From: Elmis aenea
Lineage: Eukaryota > Arthropoda > Insecta > Coleoptera > Elmidae
Direction of reading: 5' to 3'
DNA length: 64,000 bases
NCBI GenBank assembly: GCA_947652605.1
Contig: OX393582.1
Span: forward strand, 12,424,544 to 12,488,543
The notes under the pieces are model-generated. The model was not told where the DNA came from. It was given only the letters and a program-made list of their open reading frames with translations, and did not search any database. The position numbers and the translations under genes are program-made. Shown here in pieces: positions 35,045-45,537 of this stretch. Numbering within the stretch: the first letter of the stretch is position 1; every line of letters begins with the position of its first letter.

Positions 35045-35583
35045 GCTAATATTAGTCGTTGCGATTTTTTTTCCATCTGTAAGAAAAATATTTTACATCT
35101 TGTAAAATAAATACAAGACCCCTATTACACGTTGCGATTTTTTTTGCGTACGATTCGAAATCGCCACTGCGCTGCACAATTTATCTGACATTTAAATGAC
35201 AGCCAATGACAGCCAACCGGCAGGCAGTTAACCGCATAATAACCAATAATAACCTACATATCTGCATTTTTACTACTGTGGTCTGTTTACTACAATCGCA
35301 AAATGTGTATCGTGTTAAAACAAATAAGAAAAAAGTATACTTTGTAGGTTATGTGATCTTTTTGACAACATGGTGGCACAAAAATTACCAGAAGTTACTA
35401 GAAATGTAATAAAATACACATATTTGACCTTGAAAAATTATAGCATGTTCAATAGAATAAAATCCTATGACATTTAAAATCCGTTGCGATTTTTTTTCCT
35501 ATGCCCATTTAGACGTTGCGATTTTTTGGATTTGCATTGTGGAAAAATTATTTGTAAGAAAAATCGCAACGTCTAATATTAGC
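35045..35583. mobile_element. MITE with GTTGCGATTTTTT ends
   Basis: GCTAATATTAGTCGTTGCGA at the left is mirrored by CGCAACGTCTAATATTAGC at the right. CTAATATTAG is itself palindromic, so it may be a duplicated 8-10 bp target or part of the TIR. GTTGCGATTTTTT recurs in direct orientation at about 35057, 35131, 35482 and 35514, and inverted near 35560. Open frames inside (35206-35409, 35467-35658) are incidental. Confidence 0.65.
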
Positions 35584-35831
35584 ATATCACAAAATGTTTG
35601 GAATAAATGGCATATCTTACATAGCATCAATTTACTTAATATATTTTTAATTCACTGATAATTTAAAATAACTTTCTTAAGAAATCTTATGTAATATTGC
35701 TTAAAAAATGCTTAAGCTAGTTTTATCGAAAGTTTTTTTGATAAATTTAATAAATTTAAATAACAATAAAATAATAAACCAAATATTAGTGTCTCATTTA
35801 TAGGTACCTTTTGTTATCAATTCAGGGTTAT

Positions 35832-36591
35832 GTATTTCCGTATCCGGAACATTCTTCACCCACAATTCTTCGCCCACAATTCTTCGCCCACAATTCTTCG
35901 CCCACAATTCTTCGCCTCCACAATTCTTCGCCCACAATTCTTCGCCCACAATTCTTCGCCCACAATTCTTCGCCCACAATTCTTCGCCCACAATTCTTCG
36001 CCCACAATTCTTCGCCCACAATTCTTCGCCCACAATTCTTCGCCCACAATTCTTCGCCCACAATTCTTCGCCCACAATTCTTCGCCCACAATTCTTCGCC
36101 TCCACAATTCTTCGCCCACAATTCTTCGCCCACAATTCTTCGCCCACAATTCTTCGCCTCCGCAATTCTTCGCCCAAAATTCTTCGCCTACACAATTCTT
36201 CGCCGCCACAATTTTTCGCCGTCTGGTTGTCATGTTAGGTTAGGATAATTTAATTTTTATTCATTCTATAATAACATAAACAAGATTAAAAATCACAACA
36301 TATTTTATGCTATTTATGTAGCAATTTTTAAACATAATATTAGAAGAAGAAGTATTAATATACATGAAACAACTTTAGGCTAATGTAAAATAATCTGTAA
36401 AAATTACGTTATAAATAAAAACAATTACATTTACAAATAAAATTTGTGATATGCTTGTATGCGGCGAAAAAATGTGGCGCCAAAGAATTGTGTAGGCGAA
36501 GATATGTGGGCGAATAATAATAATTGTAGAGGCGAAGATTTGTGAGCGAAGAATTGTGGGCGAAGAATGTTCCTAGACCCATATATTTCAG
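35832..36591. mobile_element. FB-like foldback element with 9-bp direct repeats
   Basis: CAGGGTTAT occurs at 35823-35831 and again at 36592-36600, consistent with a 9-bp target duplication. Inside, both ends carry GGAACATTCTTC in inverted orientation, followed by tandem units of CACAATTCTTCGCC. The left arm has about 24 units; the right arm has about seven diverged inverted units (36463-36570, GGCGAAGAATTGTG type). Long inverted repeats made of short tandem subrepeats plus 9-bp duplications are the Drosophila FB/Galileo plan. No transposase. Confidence 0.75.
35859..36222 (+). repeat. 14-bp tandem repeat, about 24 units
   Basis: The unit CACAATTCTTCGCC is highly uniform; a few units carry two extra bases (TCCACAATTC..). 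Because the unit lacks stops in most frames, long open frames appear on both strands (five frames of 101-145 codons spanning 35794-36248). These are repeat artefacts with 14-residue periodicity. The last units at 36170-36222 are more diverged (CAAAATTCTTCG, CACAATTTTTCG). Confidence 0.95.
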
Positions 36592-36624
36592 CAGGGTTAT
36601 TCTGTAACTTTATCCGGCAGACTG

Positions 36625-36945
36625 GTTAAATTATGACTATATAACAAACAATGAAACATTTGACATGTTAAGATGCTACATTCTTTGCCATAAAAACTGT
36701 GTAGAAGCTGACCGAATGTACTTGGGGCTCTATCTTCAGGGAAGATAACCAAGTGCGCGTAATTACAGAATTTTTGAATTAAATTTAAAAGAATGTGTTT
36801 CCCTCCAAAACCAACCATAAATCCGAAACATATCAAAGCTGAATTGACATTAGCTGTTTCTACACAGTTTTGTGGCAAAGAATGCAACATCTCAACATGT
36901 CAAATTATTCACTGTTGTAAATGTAGCCATATAGTCATAACAAAA
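36625..36945. repeat. Inverted repeat with ~88-bp arms
   Basis: Arms at about 36625-36712 and 36858-36945 are inverse and share AACATGTCAAA-type, GCAAAGAATG and TGTGTAGAA blocks. The right arm overlaps the first recognisable part of a family C copy, so the pair probably represents a rearranged C element. Frames on both strands (36890-36597 and 36793-36984) follow from this symmetry. Confidence 0.65.
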
Positions 36946-37503
36946 TTACTACAAAGACTTTCGAATTACATAAAAATATTATAAAGTTGTAATAAAAATT
37001 ACCACAGACTAGTAATTTTGTCATTTGACATTTAATTGGTTGTTTATTGTTTTTATTAATAAATTGCTGGATTAGTGACTAGTAAAATACGATTTTTCTT
37101 GATTATCCAAGTTATTCATGAAAATAGGTACCTATGGAAAGTGATTTATCAAGAGGAAAGACAAATAACATTTAACTATGCCAAAATCAAGTTGACCGCG
37201 CTGTTAAAAAAGAAATATGAAAAGTGATAAAAACTAAGATAATATCTACATTCTACGTTAAAAAATGCAAATAAAGTTGATCCAATGATTAAGACTAAAA
37301 AGTTATGAGAGAGAAAAGAAATCCAACTTTTTCATATTTTTTGCTTTAACTTCTGTAGTAGGTACGAGAAAATATTATGTACTTTTAAAAATAGATTGTA
37401 GCCTCTCTTACACTAAAGAACAATTCATTTGGTTTAAGCAAACGTGTAACTTCTATAATAAGCGAGATTCTCATCCTAGAAATGCTATCTAGGATACCCT
37501 GTA
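36858..37503. mobile_element. Family C element, copy 2 (left end lost)
   Basis: Aligns with the full copy at 47449-49599: TAGCCATA..TACTAC..CGAATTAC, TGTCATTTGACATT, AGTTATGAGAGAGAAA, and the right end TATAATAAGCGAGATTC..ACCCTGTA at 37503. The TACAGGG left end is not present. It lacks the hAT insertion found in copy 1 and so shows the empty site. Confidence 0.75.
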
Positions 37504-39197
37504 GAGCTTATTTAAAAAAATCATCAGAAAATTTGAAAATGACTTTATTTTAGAACTGATGGATCTCTGGTTCTCAGTAAAATAACTTATTTTAAATAGG
37601 TCACTTTTGATTTTTTTACCTTAGAAATTCATTAAATGATGTAATTTGTCGATAAAAATGCTCATGAAAGGAGACATTTTGTGCTTTAAATTCAAAACTC
37701 TTCTCATTGCAAGAAATCGGTACGTACAAGAAACCAAATCCTTTTTCTATTTGCATAATCTGGATATAAAAGAGCGAGTGATGTGGTTGCCCTTCTACGC
37801 TATAAACCGTATTATTAAGGCAGTGAACTTCACTTCAGGTTATCTAAAGCGCTATTGGTATAGAACACGCTTGCCAACAGTCTGCGAAAAATGTCTTTTT
37901 TGACGCGGCATTCGACATCGGATATTTTTTTATACTTACACCAAGTTCATTTATAAGTTAAGTGGATGGAAGGTCAAACTTTTTTATCCGTTTCGTACCA
38001 ACGACGCTAATACGCAAAATTCATCAACAAATTTGTACTTTAGAGTTTAAAAAAAAATGTAAATAATAAATTATATAATCAAGTTAATAAAACCATATTC
38101 CACAAACAATTAAAAACGAATCACCTTTGTCGCTCAAAATAAAAAGCAATTAAAACTAAAAAATTTACTACATCGTTATTAAAACGTCTTGCATCTATTA
38201 CCAACATAACAATCGCGAACCTGACGAGTAAGTGGCAAATATTTTGAACCACGCTTTTTTTAAAAGGAAACAAAATTTTTGTCGCTATAGCGACTGCTGC
38301 ATATAAAAATACTACGTAATGTAATTCACATTTTTTATGTTACATAATATAACGCACCCTTAATTGTCGTCTCCTCGTATATGAATTTATTGATCTTTGT
38401 AAATACTTTTTCATGTGTATTTTTAGCTTGTTATTTCTAATAATTACTCGACGAAAAAGCGATTAATATTAATTGGAAAAATCAATATCAATTCTGACCT
38501 CGCACGGAATTCTATTTACCAACGTTCAAAATTAACTTGACTCCGAAAAATTGCTCTTCTATTAAAAAAGCGTTTAACTGAGTGACAAACGTTTGATCGT
38601 TTCCTAAAGTAAATATTTGGTTTTTAATTAAAATTATGTCGAAACATTTTTCATTACTTTTTTTCGGGTGATATGTCACCATTTTAAATAACTGTTTTGA
38701 CGTTCGTGGAAACTTGTTTAATAATTTTAAACTTTACATTAAGTACCTCCTAAATTTGGCAACAATGTCTTACAACTGTTACTTATTGTTTCAATGTTCG
38801 CAGATGTACAGGGTATAATTGTAGCAATCTTATATCATCTAGTTCTAGAACGTGCAACGGAAACTTAAGTATCAACTTGGTGAGATGGCAATACTAAGAA
38901 ACCATGGCCAACTTGAAGTGAATTTAAGGAGGTTGGTCCAAAAAATCTTTAAATTACTAAATTAGTTTTAAATTAATTGAATGGTGAACCATTAAAAATT
39001 AAACCAGAAACAAGGTGGTTAAGCTAAAACTTCGTCTGCTTATTCAAAACATTAAAACTTTTTCCATGTATTGTATTTTGATTATTTTAAGTTGTGGTTT
39101 CATTTCATTTATGTCTATTTAAAGTTTGTTTTTTTTTGGTCAATTGTAAGTATGCTTCAAATTAAAAAAAAAAAAAAATACTAAACCAAAGATGTTA
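37504..39197. other. Gap; lone TACAGGG remnant
   Basis: The plus-strand frame 37646-37903 (85 codons) has no recognisable motif. A TACAGGGTATAATTGTAGCA terminus at about 38808 suggests one end of another TACAGGG element without a partner. Otherwise nothing was recognised. Confidence 0.35.
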
Positions 39198-40299
39198 TAC
39201 AGGTTGGTCCACTTTTTTGTAGCTGGACTAACAGTCGATACAAAAACTCATTTTAAAGCGAATATTACCTATCAACATGAGTCTATAAACGCTTCATTTT
39301 AAAGATACAGGGTGTTGAAATTTTCGAAAAAATATCCATAATTTTTAACCGTTTCCAAACCAGTAGATATATTTAAACAAAATTTGATATAAAGAACCAC
39401 CTTACAGGTTACCACACTCAGTGAGAATGTCAAGCCCCACAAGCAACCAGTGGCGGAGTTATGGGGGTTCAGTTTTTATATATTTTATAAAAAATTAATA
39501 CGGCCCTGTTAAAAATCAAATTTGAACGTGTTTTTGAGTAGAGTATTTTATTCTAAACAAAAAGTGTCTTCTGATCTTTCTTCGTATCTGTCAGTCTGTC
39601 ACCGTTTGGCGTAAAATTTGATTTATTTTACTATTCTCCCGAAAAAAGTGCCCATAAATTCGATCTAAAAATATTGCCAATGTTCGAAATAAAAAAGTAA
39701 TTACCGACTTCTGCAGTTTTTAATAACAGATAATGCTAATAATGAGGAAATAAGATCTGCTTAATTAACGATTAATGATCCACATTTTAAGTATTAACTC
39801 TGAACTTGCAATTTTCTGCTTTTCGCGATATATTTAGATCGAACTTATGAGCCCCTTTTTCGCGAGAATAGTAAAATAAATCAAATTTCACGCCATACGG
39901 TGACAGATACGAAGAAAAGTCAAAAGACACTTTTTGTTTAGAATAAAACACTCTTTCCATAAACAAGTTCGAGTTTAATTTTGAACAGGGTCGTACTAGT
40001 TTTTTATAAAATTTATTGAAACTGAACCTCCACAACTCCGCCACTGGTTGCTTGTGGGGCTTGACATTTTCACTAAATGTGGTAACCTGTAAGGTGGTGC
40101 TGTATACCAAAATTGGTTAAAATTTATCTACTGGTTTGGAGACGGTTAAAAATTATTGATATGTTTTCGACAATTTCAACAACCTGTATCTTTAAATTGA
40201 AGCGTTTATGGACCCATATTGATATGGAATATTCGCTTTAAAATGAGTTTTTGTGTCGACTGTTAAAAGTCCTACTACAATAAAGTGGACCACCCTGTA
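39198..40299. mobile_element. Family D foldback, full copy
   Basis: About 1.1 kb. The left end TACAGGTTGGTCCACTTTTT and right end AGTGGACCACCCTGTA are inverse. Arms of about 480 bp pair throughout; inverse blocks include AGCAACCAGTGGCGGAG, TTAAAGATACAGGGTG, TTGGCGTAAAATTTGATTTA and CGATCTAAAAATAT. The loop is about 140 bp. The 107-codon minus-strand frame (40110-39787) is inside the right arm and matches no transposase. Confidence 0.9.
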
Positions 40300-40837
40300 G
40301 TGATTTGGGCTCAGTTCAATGGCATTCAGCAGGAATTTGATATCTATTGTAATTTAAAAAATATGGTTAAAAAATTAAACCTTGCTTAAATGACGAAATA
40401 CAAAAGAAGCCAGATTATTTTGCATGTTTTCAGACTACCAGGTGAATGTAATTTTATGTGTTTAATTAAAATCGCTTTTATCTTATTAATTGGGTTTTTT
40501 CTAGTCTAATCTGTAGACAGCTTAACGCTTTTATACCTCAGTGACTTAAAGCAAATACGATACACGAAATTAAATTGAAACAGATAGCCCAGCATTCCCG
40601 GAACACACATTTAACACTAAATACAGAATCAATTTTAACATAGCTACAGCCTTAAGTTCAAATAAAACGTTATTAAAAATAAAGAATCCACCCTGAATTA
40701 AAAAGTATAAATACCTAGAGGGTTAAAAATACTGCAACATACAGAAAAATGTTTTATTATCTATTTTTGAGGTAGTCTTATTTCTAATAAAGGTTGGGGC
40801 ATGTTCTAAAACTAATTTAAGAATTTAAAAAGTTTAA
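40300..40837. other. Gap without recognised feature
   Basis: AT-rich, with no coding frame of note and no repeats shared with the rest of the window. Confidence 0.4.
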
Positions 40838-41022
40838 TCTTCTTCTTCACTCCATGACTTAAGCAAAAATTGCCTGTTCCGTCTTTGCGATATTATTTTA
40901 TATGTTTCCATCTTTTCATGGGTCATCTTTATCTTTTTCCTGTGAGCCTATACTTTCTATTATCTTTGGCAACCTTTAATGTTCCATTCTGTTAATGTGT
41001 TGATTCTATTTCTCCCTGTTTA
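40838..41022 (-). pseudogene. Non-LTR retrotransposon ORF2 3' tail (minus)
   Basis: On the minus strand the sequence runs from AACAGGGAGAAA (INRMEH, LPKIIESI, KDDP*KDGN-like codons) to CATGGAGTGAAGAAGAAGA. It parallels 50816-51080 on the plus strand both in peptide traces (HI.RM.H.R.PKII) and in the 3' end (GGCAATTT..GCCTAAG/CTTAAG..CATGGAGT..AAGAAGAAG). Stops interrupt it. It is the last ~180 bp of an insect non-LTR element. Confidence 0.65.
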
Positions 41023-41834
41023 ATAAAAATTTATATACCACTAGATTTTACTGGTTATAGAACATTCGCAAAAAAAAGTAGTTCTAATTTTAAGAGTTAC
41101 AAAAATAGTTAATTAAAAGAAGTTGTTAAGAATGCAAACACTAAATATAAAATATCTTTCTCCCTTGAACGTTAACTCCCTTGCGGGTGTGTCTTAACAC
41201 GCTAAAATCTGGTGTATTATAAATTTTTATTGAACTGTTTTCAATCTTAAAATTAGGTTTAAGCCATGCACCAACTTTTCTAAAAAAAAGTTTTCCAAAA
41301 AATCGATAATCAGAGACTTAGTATGGAACTACAGTTTTTTAAAATTATTATTTCATGTAAATTTAAGTTTCAACACTTATATCTCGCTTTTTATAAGAGT
41401 TAGAGCAGTAGTTGAATCTACGCAACATTGCTTAATTTCATACCGAATAATATCTAAGCAGGTTTCACACATCTCCCACCGTTTTTATAAAAATTTAAAA
41501 ATTCTAAAATAATTACTTTTGGTTATCAATTTTTTTTACAAAAAAAAAATTTTTTAAAAGAACTTATTTTTCTACTGCTTATAAGGTTTTGAGAAATCAA
41601 CTTGCCTTTGCTTTTTTGACATATTATTAATTTTCCAAATAATTAATCTAGACTTTTTTCTGACTTTATTATTACATCTCAAATACTGAGCAGATAACTA
41701 TATCATGCGATTGAGCACCTGCGAATACCAGCCTGCTAATTTTTAAAGTCGATAATAAGAAAGGAAAATAAAAAATTTGTTTTTCAGAGTTGTAGAATAT
41801 TTCATGAATCTCATTTAACAAGTAGGATAATAAT
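41023..41834. other. Gap without recognised feature
   Basis: AT-rich, with no coding frames of note and no clear repeat ends. Confidence 0.4.
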
Positions 41835-42362
41835 CTATATATATAAAAGAGCTTGTTTGTGTGTTTGTTTGTTTGTTTGTTTGTTCGCTATAGAATCCTA
41901 GGTCCGTTGACCGATCGGGACCAAATTTTGCACAGTTACTATTTAGGACCTTGCAGATCTAACGCCAAACTTTAAGTACAAGCACATATTACCAATTAAA
42001 AAAAAAAAAACACACTTGGACGGGATTCGATCTTACGTCGGCAAATACCTGGTCAAAACACGATACGGCGCGGTGTATTTCTCAAGTAAAGATTGTTTTG
42101 TATACAATTAGTAATAAATGTACATGAAGTATTATTTTTATTAGTACATATTTAATTGAAACAAGACGAAAGAAAATAAATTTGAGTTATTATTCAATTT
42201 TTAAGCAATAAATAGTTATTTTTTAATGAATTATAAGAAAATTAAAAGATGGTTGATCAGAGTATGTCATTTGTGTATGATTTGGAATTATTGGGCTTAT
42301 TCAAGTTTAAAAAAGTAATTAAAATTGTAATCGCCCGTGCAACGCCGGGTAAATCATCTTGT
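41835..42362. mobile_element. Helentron-type non-autonomous element 2
   Basis: Starts TCTATATATATAAAAGAGC, followed by a (GTTT)n tract and GACCAAATTTTGCACAG; ends GCCCGTGCAACGCCGGGTAA plus ATCATCTTGT. These are Helentron ends like those at 23.63 kb, of a different subfamily. The GGGATTCGATCTTACGTCGG stretch near 42030 resembles a tRNA T-arm in inverse orientation, as seen in some composite elements. The plus frame 42249-42443 is incidental. Confidence 0.75.
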
Positions 42363-42830
42363 AATCTATATAAGCTGAATGGGCACTTTATTATTATAAA
42401 AGTTACAAAGTCGATTAAATTAAAATTTAAGCAGAATTATTAGAAAAATTTAATGTCATTTTGACGCTTGAGCTACACCTTCAACTTTCTTAATATTAAA
42501 AAAAAAACAATATTATATACAAAGTGCAGATCTCAATTTTGTATTGCCTATGAAGAGGGGGCTATACCTTCAAGGCATGTTATAATTTGGATTTTATAGT
42601 AGGTAATAGGAAGTAAAAATTTATAAACTATTATAAAATGTAAAGCATATCTTAGATTATTTAAGTTTTTATTTGATTTGTGTTGAATTAAGTACAATTC
42701 GCTTATTAACAAGCTTTTTTGTTTTTATTTTGCAATGGCCACTTAGATTAAAATTAATAGTACAATAATATTTTTATAACTTATTTTTAAAGAGAAACTC
42801 AACAACCCATACATCAATATGCAACGAGAA
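42363..42830. other. Gap without recognised feature
   Basis: AT-rich, with no element ends or coding frames recognised. Confidence 0.4.
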
Positions 42831-42930
42831 AAAACCTATCTTTTTACTGATGTCATAACCAACTATGGTTGCGTTTAAAAAAAACAAGTTTGGCTTATAT
42901 CATAACAATCAAGTGTGCAATGACATTTTA
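42831..42930. mobile_element. Family J end fragment
   Basis: CATAACCAACTATGGTTGCG is followed by the same order of blocks as the right arm of family J at 6085-6160: poly(A), AAGTTTGGCTTATATC, then AATCAAGTGTGC. No transposase trace or partner arm was seen nearby. Confidence 0.55.
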
Positions 42931-43200
42931 GAAGTTTTTTTCTAATTTTGAGTGAAAATATTTATAAGAATCACTTTACGCATTATTTTATCACTATGGC
43001 TATGGAATTATTTATCATTAAAAAAATCGCCTGTTTTTACATTTTTCAATATATTTTTAGAAAAGGAGTAGGTCAAATGTCAAAATAACATTAAATTTGT
43101 CTTGAAATTTCGCCCAACTTTGTTAATTTAACTGACTAAGTAACTCTTATAATAACAAGGTTACCCATACAATACATATAGGTTATTGTCAACCTGCATA

Positions 43201-45302
43201 TACAGGGTGAGGCATCACTTATGACACCCCCACTTATTTTGTTATTGGAAAGAATTATCAAAAAAAGTTTCAAATAAAAGTTGTTTGATGTAGTATTTCC
43301 CAAAATATTGTCATGTCAAATTTCGTGTTTCTTTTGTTGTTTTAGGAGTTACGGCGCCATATTTGTTTTTTTTAATAGCACCATACACATTTTTTTATAC
43401 GGTTAGAAAGACATTTTCTTTCTCTTTTCAACGCACTAAAACTTTTATACCCTGACATAACAAAATTTTTAAGAAAATCGCAAAAGAACAATTTTTTATG
43501 AAACTTGTTTTAAAAGCGTACTCTATTAATTAATTTACATTAGTAGACTTTGAAAATGATACTGACAGCGTACCGGTGGGTTCGAGACTATTATTAGACA
43601 AAAGTGACATTGGGTCGAGGCTATTATTTAGTCATACATGAAGCGTGTTGTTGTCCGTTGACTGTAAATGTCGTTTAACGTATTTAATAAAGTATTTTTG
43701 TACATCTTATGTATTTTATAGTAAATAGACGCCCACAATACAAAACGGTAATGAATTTAAAAAGAAAGTTAATTAGGGTACAACGGTAAACACTAAACTA
43801 CTATAATAAATGTTCAAAATGGTGTCCTTCCTGCTGAAAACATTTTTGTACGCGTTTTTCAAACGAATTTACTGCACTAGAGCCCTTGTTTTCATTATTA
43901 ATTGTTTGAAATGCTTCGCGTATTCTATATTTCATATCTTCAACAGTGGTAGGTGGCGTTTGATAAACAATTTGTTGCACTGTATCCCAAACAAAAAAGT
44001 CCATAATTGTTAAATCGGGGCTACGTGGCGGCCAGCTAACTGGTCCATTGCGTCCAATCCAACGATTCTCAAATTGGTTATTCAACACGTTTCTTGCAAT
44101 TTGACTGTTATGGGGCGGTGCACCATCGTGTTGAAACCACATGTTGGCCCGTACGTTTAATGGAACATTTTTTAATAGGCCCGGTAATTCGTATTCTAGA
44201 AATTCCGAATAAACTACTCCGGTCAAGAGTGTCGAAGAAATGCGGTCCAATCAACAAATTGCCGATAAAACCACCCCATACATTTACTGACCAACGACGC
44301 TGTGTTGCATTTTCACGCATCCAATGTGGATTCACTGGTGACCAATAATGTAAATTGTGTTTATTTACATGTCCTGAATTCTTAAAAGTACATTCGTCAG
44401 TAAAAAAAACGAATTTAAAAAAAATATTATCTTCTGCAATTCGTTGTTCAGCCCATCTACAGAACATCATCCTGTTTTCAAAATCTTGTCCATAAATTTC
44501 TTGATGTAACGAGATGTGGTACGGATGAAGTTTATGTTTATGTAACATTCTTAGGACACTACGTTGACTAATACCACTTTCTCGAGATATGTCTCTACTG
44601 CTAATATGGGAATTATTTTCAATGGCTGCTAATATCGCAATTTCATTATTTTCATTGACTACATTACCATGTACAACCTTTTTATCCTTAATATCCAGAC
44701 TTCCAGTATCCTGTAACGATTTCAGTAATCTTTTGAATATCTTCTTTGTAGGATGCCGCTTTTCCGGATATCTTCCTGCATAACACCGAACCGCTTCCGT
44801 TGCATTTTTGTGGCATTCACCAAATATCAATAACATTTTTATTTTTTTCTGCACAAGAAAACGAAAAAGGCATTTTAAAAAAGTATTAAACACAAAACTG
44901 TCACACTATGATCAAATTGTGACATTACATACATTTGTTTTATTTTGTTTTGCAAAGCCTACTAATTAATTTATGATCAATGTTTAACAAAAACCACTAT
45001 TGTAGAAATTCTTTTGCTTGCGATTTTCTTAAAAATTTTGTTATGTAAGGGTATAAAAGTTTTAGTGCGTTGAAAAGAGAAAGAAAATGTCTTTCTAACC
45101 GTATAAAAAAATGTGTATGGTACCATTAAAAAAAAAACAAATATGGCGCCGTAACTCCTAAAAAAACAAAAGAAAAACGAAATTTGACATGACAATAATT
45201 TGGGAAATACTGTATCAAACAACTTTTATTTGAAACTTTTTTTGATAATTCTTTCTAATAACAAAATAAGTGGGGGTGTCATAAGTGATGCCTCACCCTG
45301 TA
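43201..45302 (-). mobile_element. Element M: TACAGGG transposon with transposase
   Basis: About 2.1 kb, beginning TACAGGGTGAGGCATCACTT and ending with the inverse AAGTGATGCCTCACCCTGTA, with TA at each boundary as in IS630/Tc1/mariner transposons. Terminal inverted repeats are long (about 290 bp: 43201-43490 and 45010-45302) and still about 90-95% alike by eye. They enclose one minus-strand transposase gene with a frameshift. It is the only TACAGGG-ended element here with a substantial transposase. Confidence 0.93.
43801..44893 (-). pseudogene. DD41D-type IS630/Tc1/mariner transposase, frameshifted
   Basis: N-terminal region: two helix-turn-helix stretches (RYPEKRHPTKKIFKRLLKSL and SHISSRDISRESGISQRSVL). 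Catalytic Asp 1 lies in FFTDECTFKNSG, Asp 2 in WFQHDGAPPHNS, and Asp 3 in PRSPDLTIMDFFVW. Counting residues between Asp 2 and the Asp of TIMD gives 41, so this is DD41D rather than DD34D. The C-terminus is GHHFEHLL. The reading frame is split by one indel near 44228-44240: the N-terminal part reads to about 44230, the C-terminal part (149 codons) from 44250 to 43801. Otherwise it is almost free of stops, so recent. The native start may be Met near 44836. It would cut and paste the surrounding element. Confidence 0.9.
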
Positions 45303-45537
45303 TTTGTCGTAAGCATAATAGGAAATCCGAAATTTTATAAAATGCCTAAAAGTCGGCAAAACGAGCATCTCGTGTTTTGACTAGGCAAATAATAAAATTT
45401 CGGCGTAATTGTTTTTAATGAAAGCTAGCCTATTAGCTCTATTTTCATAATTTTTTTTTTAAACTTTAATTAAAATTTAACCTGACCCTTTATTACTGAC
45501 CAAATAAATAAGGGTCAAGTTAAAGGTTGGTTAAAGC
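45303..45537. other. Short gap
   Basis: AT-rich sequence between element M and the next hAT element. No feature was recognised beyond AAGGGTCAAGTTAAAGG near 45515. Confidence 0.4.

Noticed and set aside
35794..36248. Overlapping 101-145 codon open frames on both strands
   Set aside because: They are a by-product of the stop-free 14-bp tandem repeat; the peptides are purely periodic.
36597..36984. Pair of opposite-strand frames (97 and 63 codons)
   Set aside because: They arise from the inverted repeat at 36625-36945.
39787..40110. 107-codon minus-strand frame
   Set aside because: Lies within the right arm of family D; the left arm contains the mirror sequence and no transposase motif is present.
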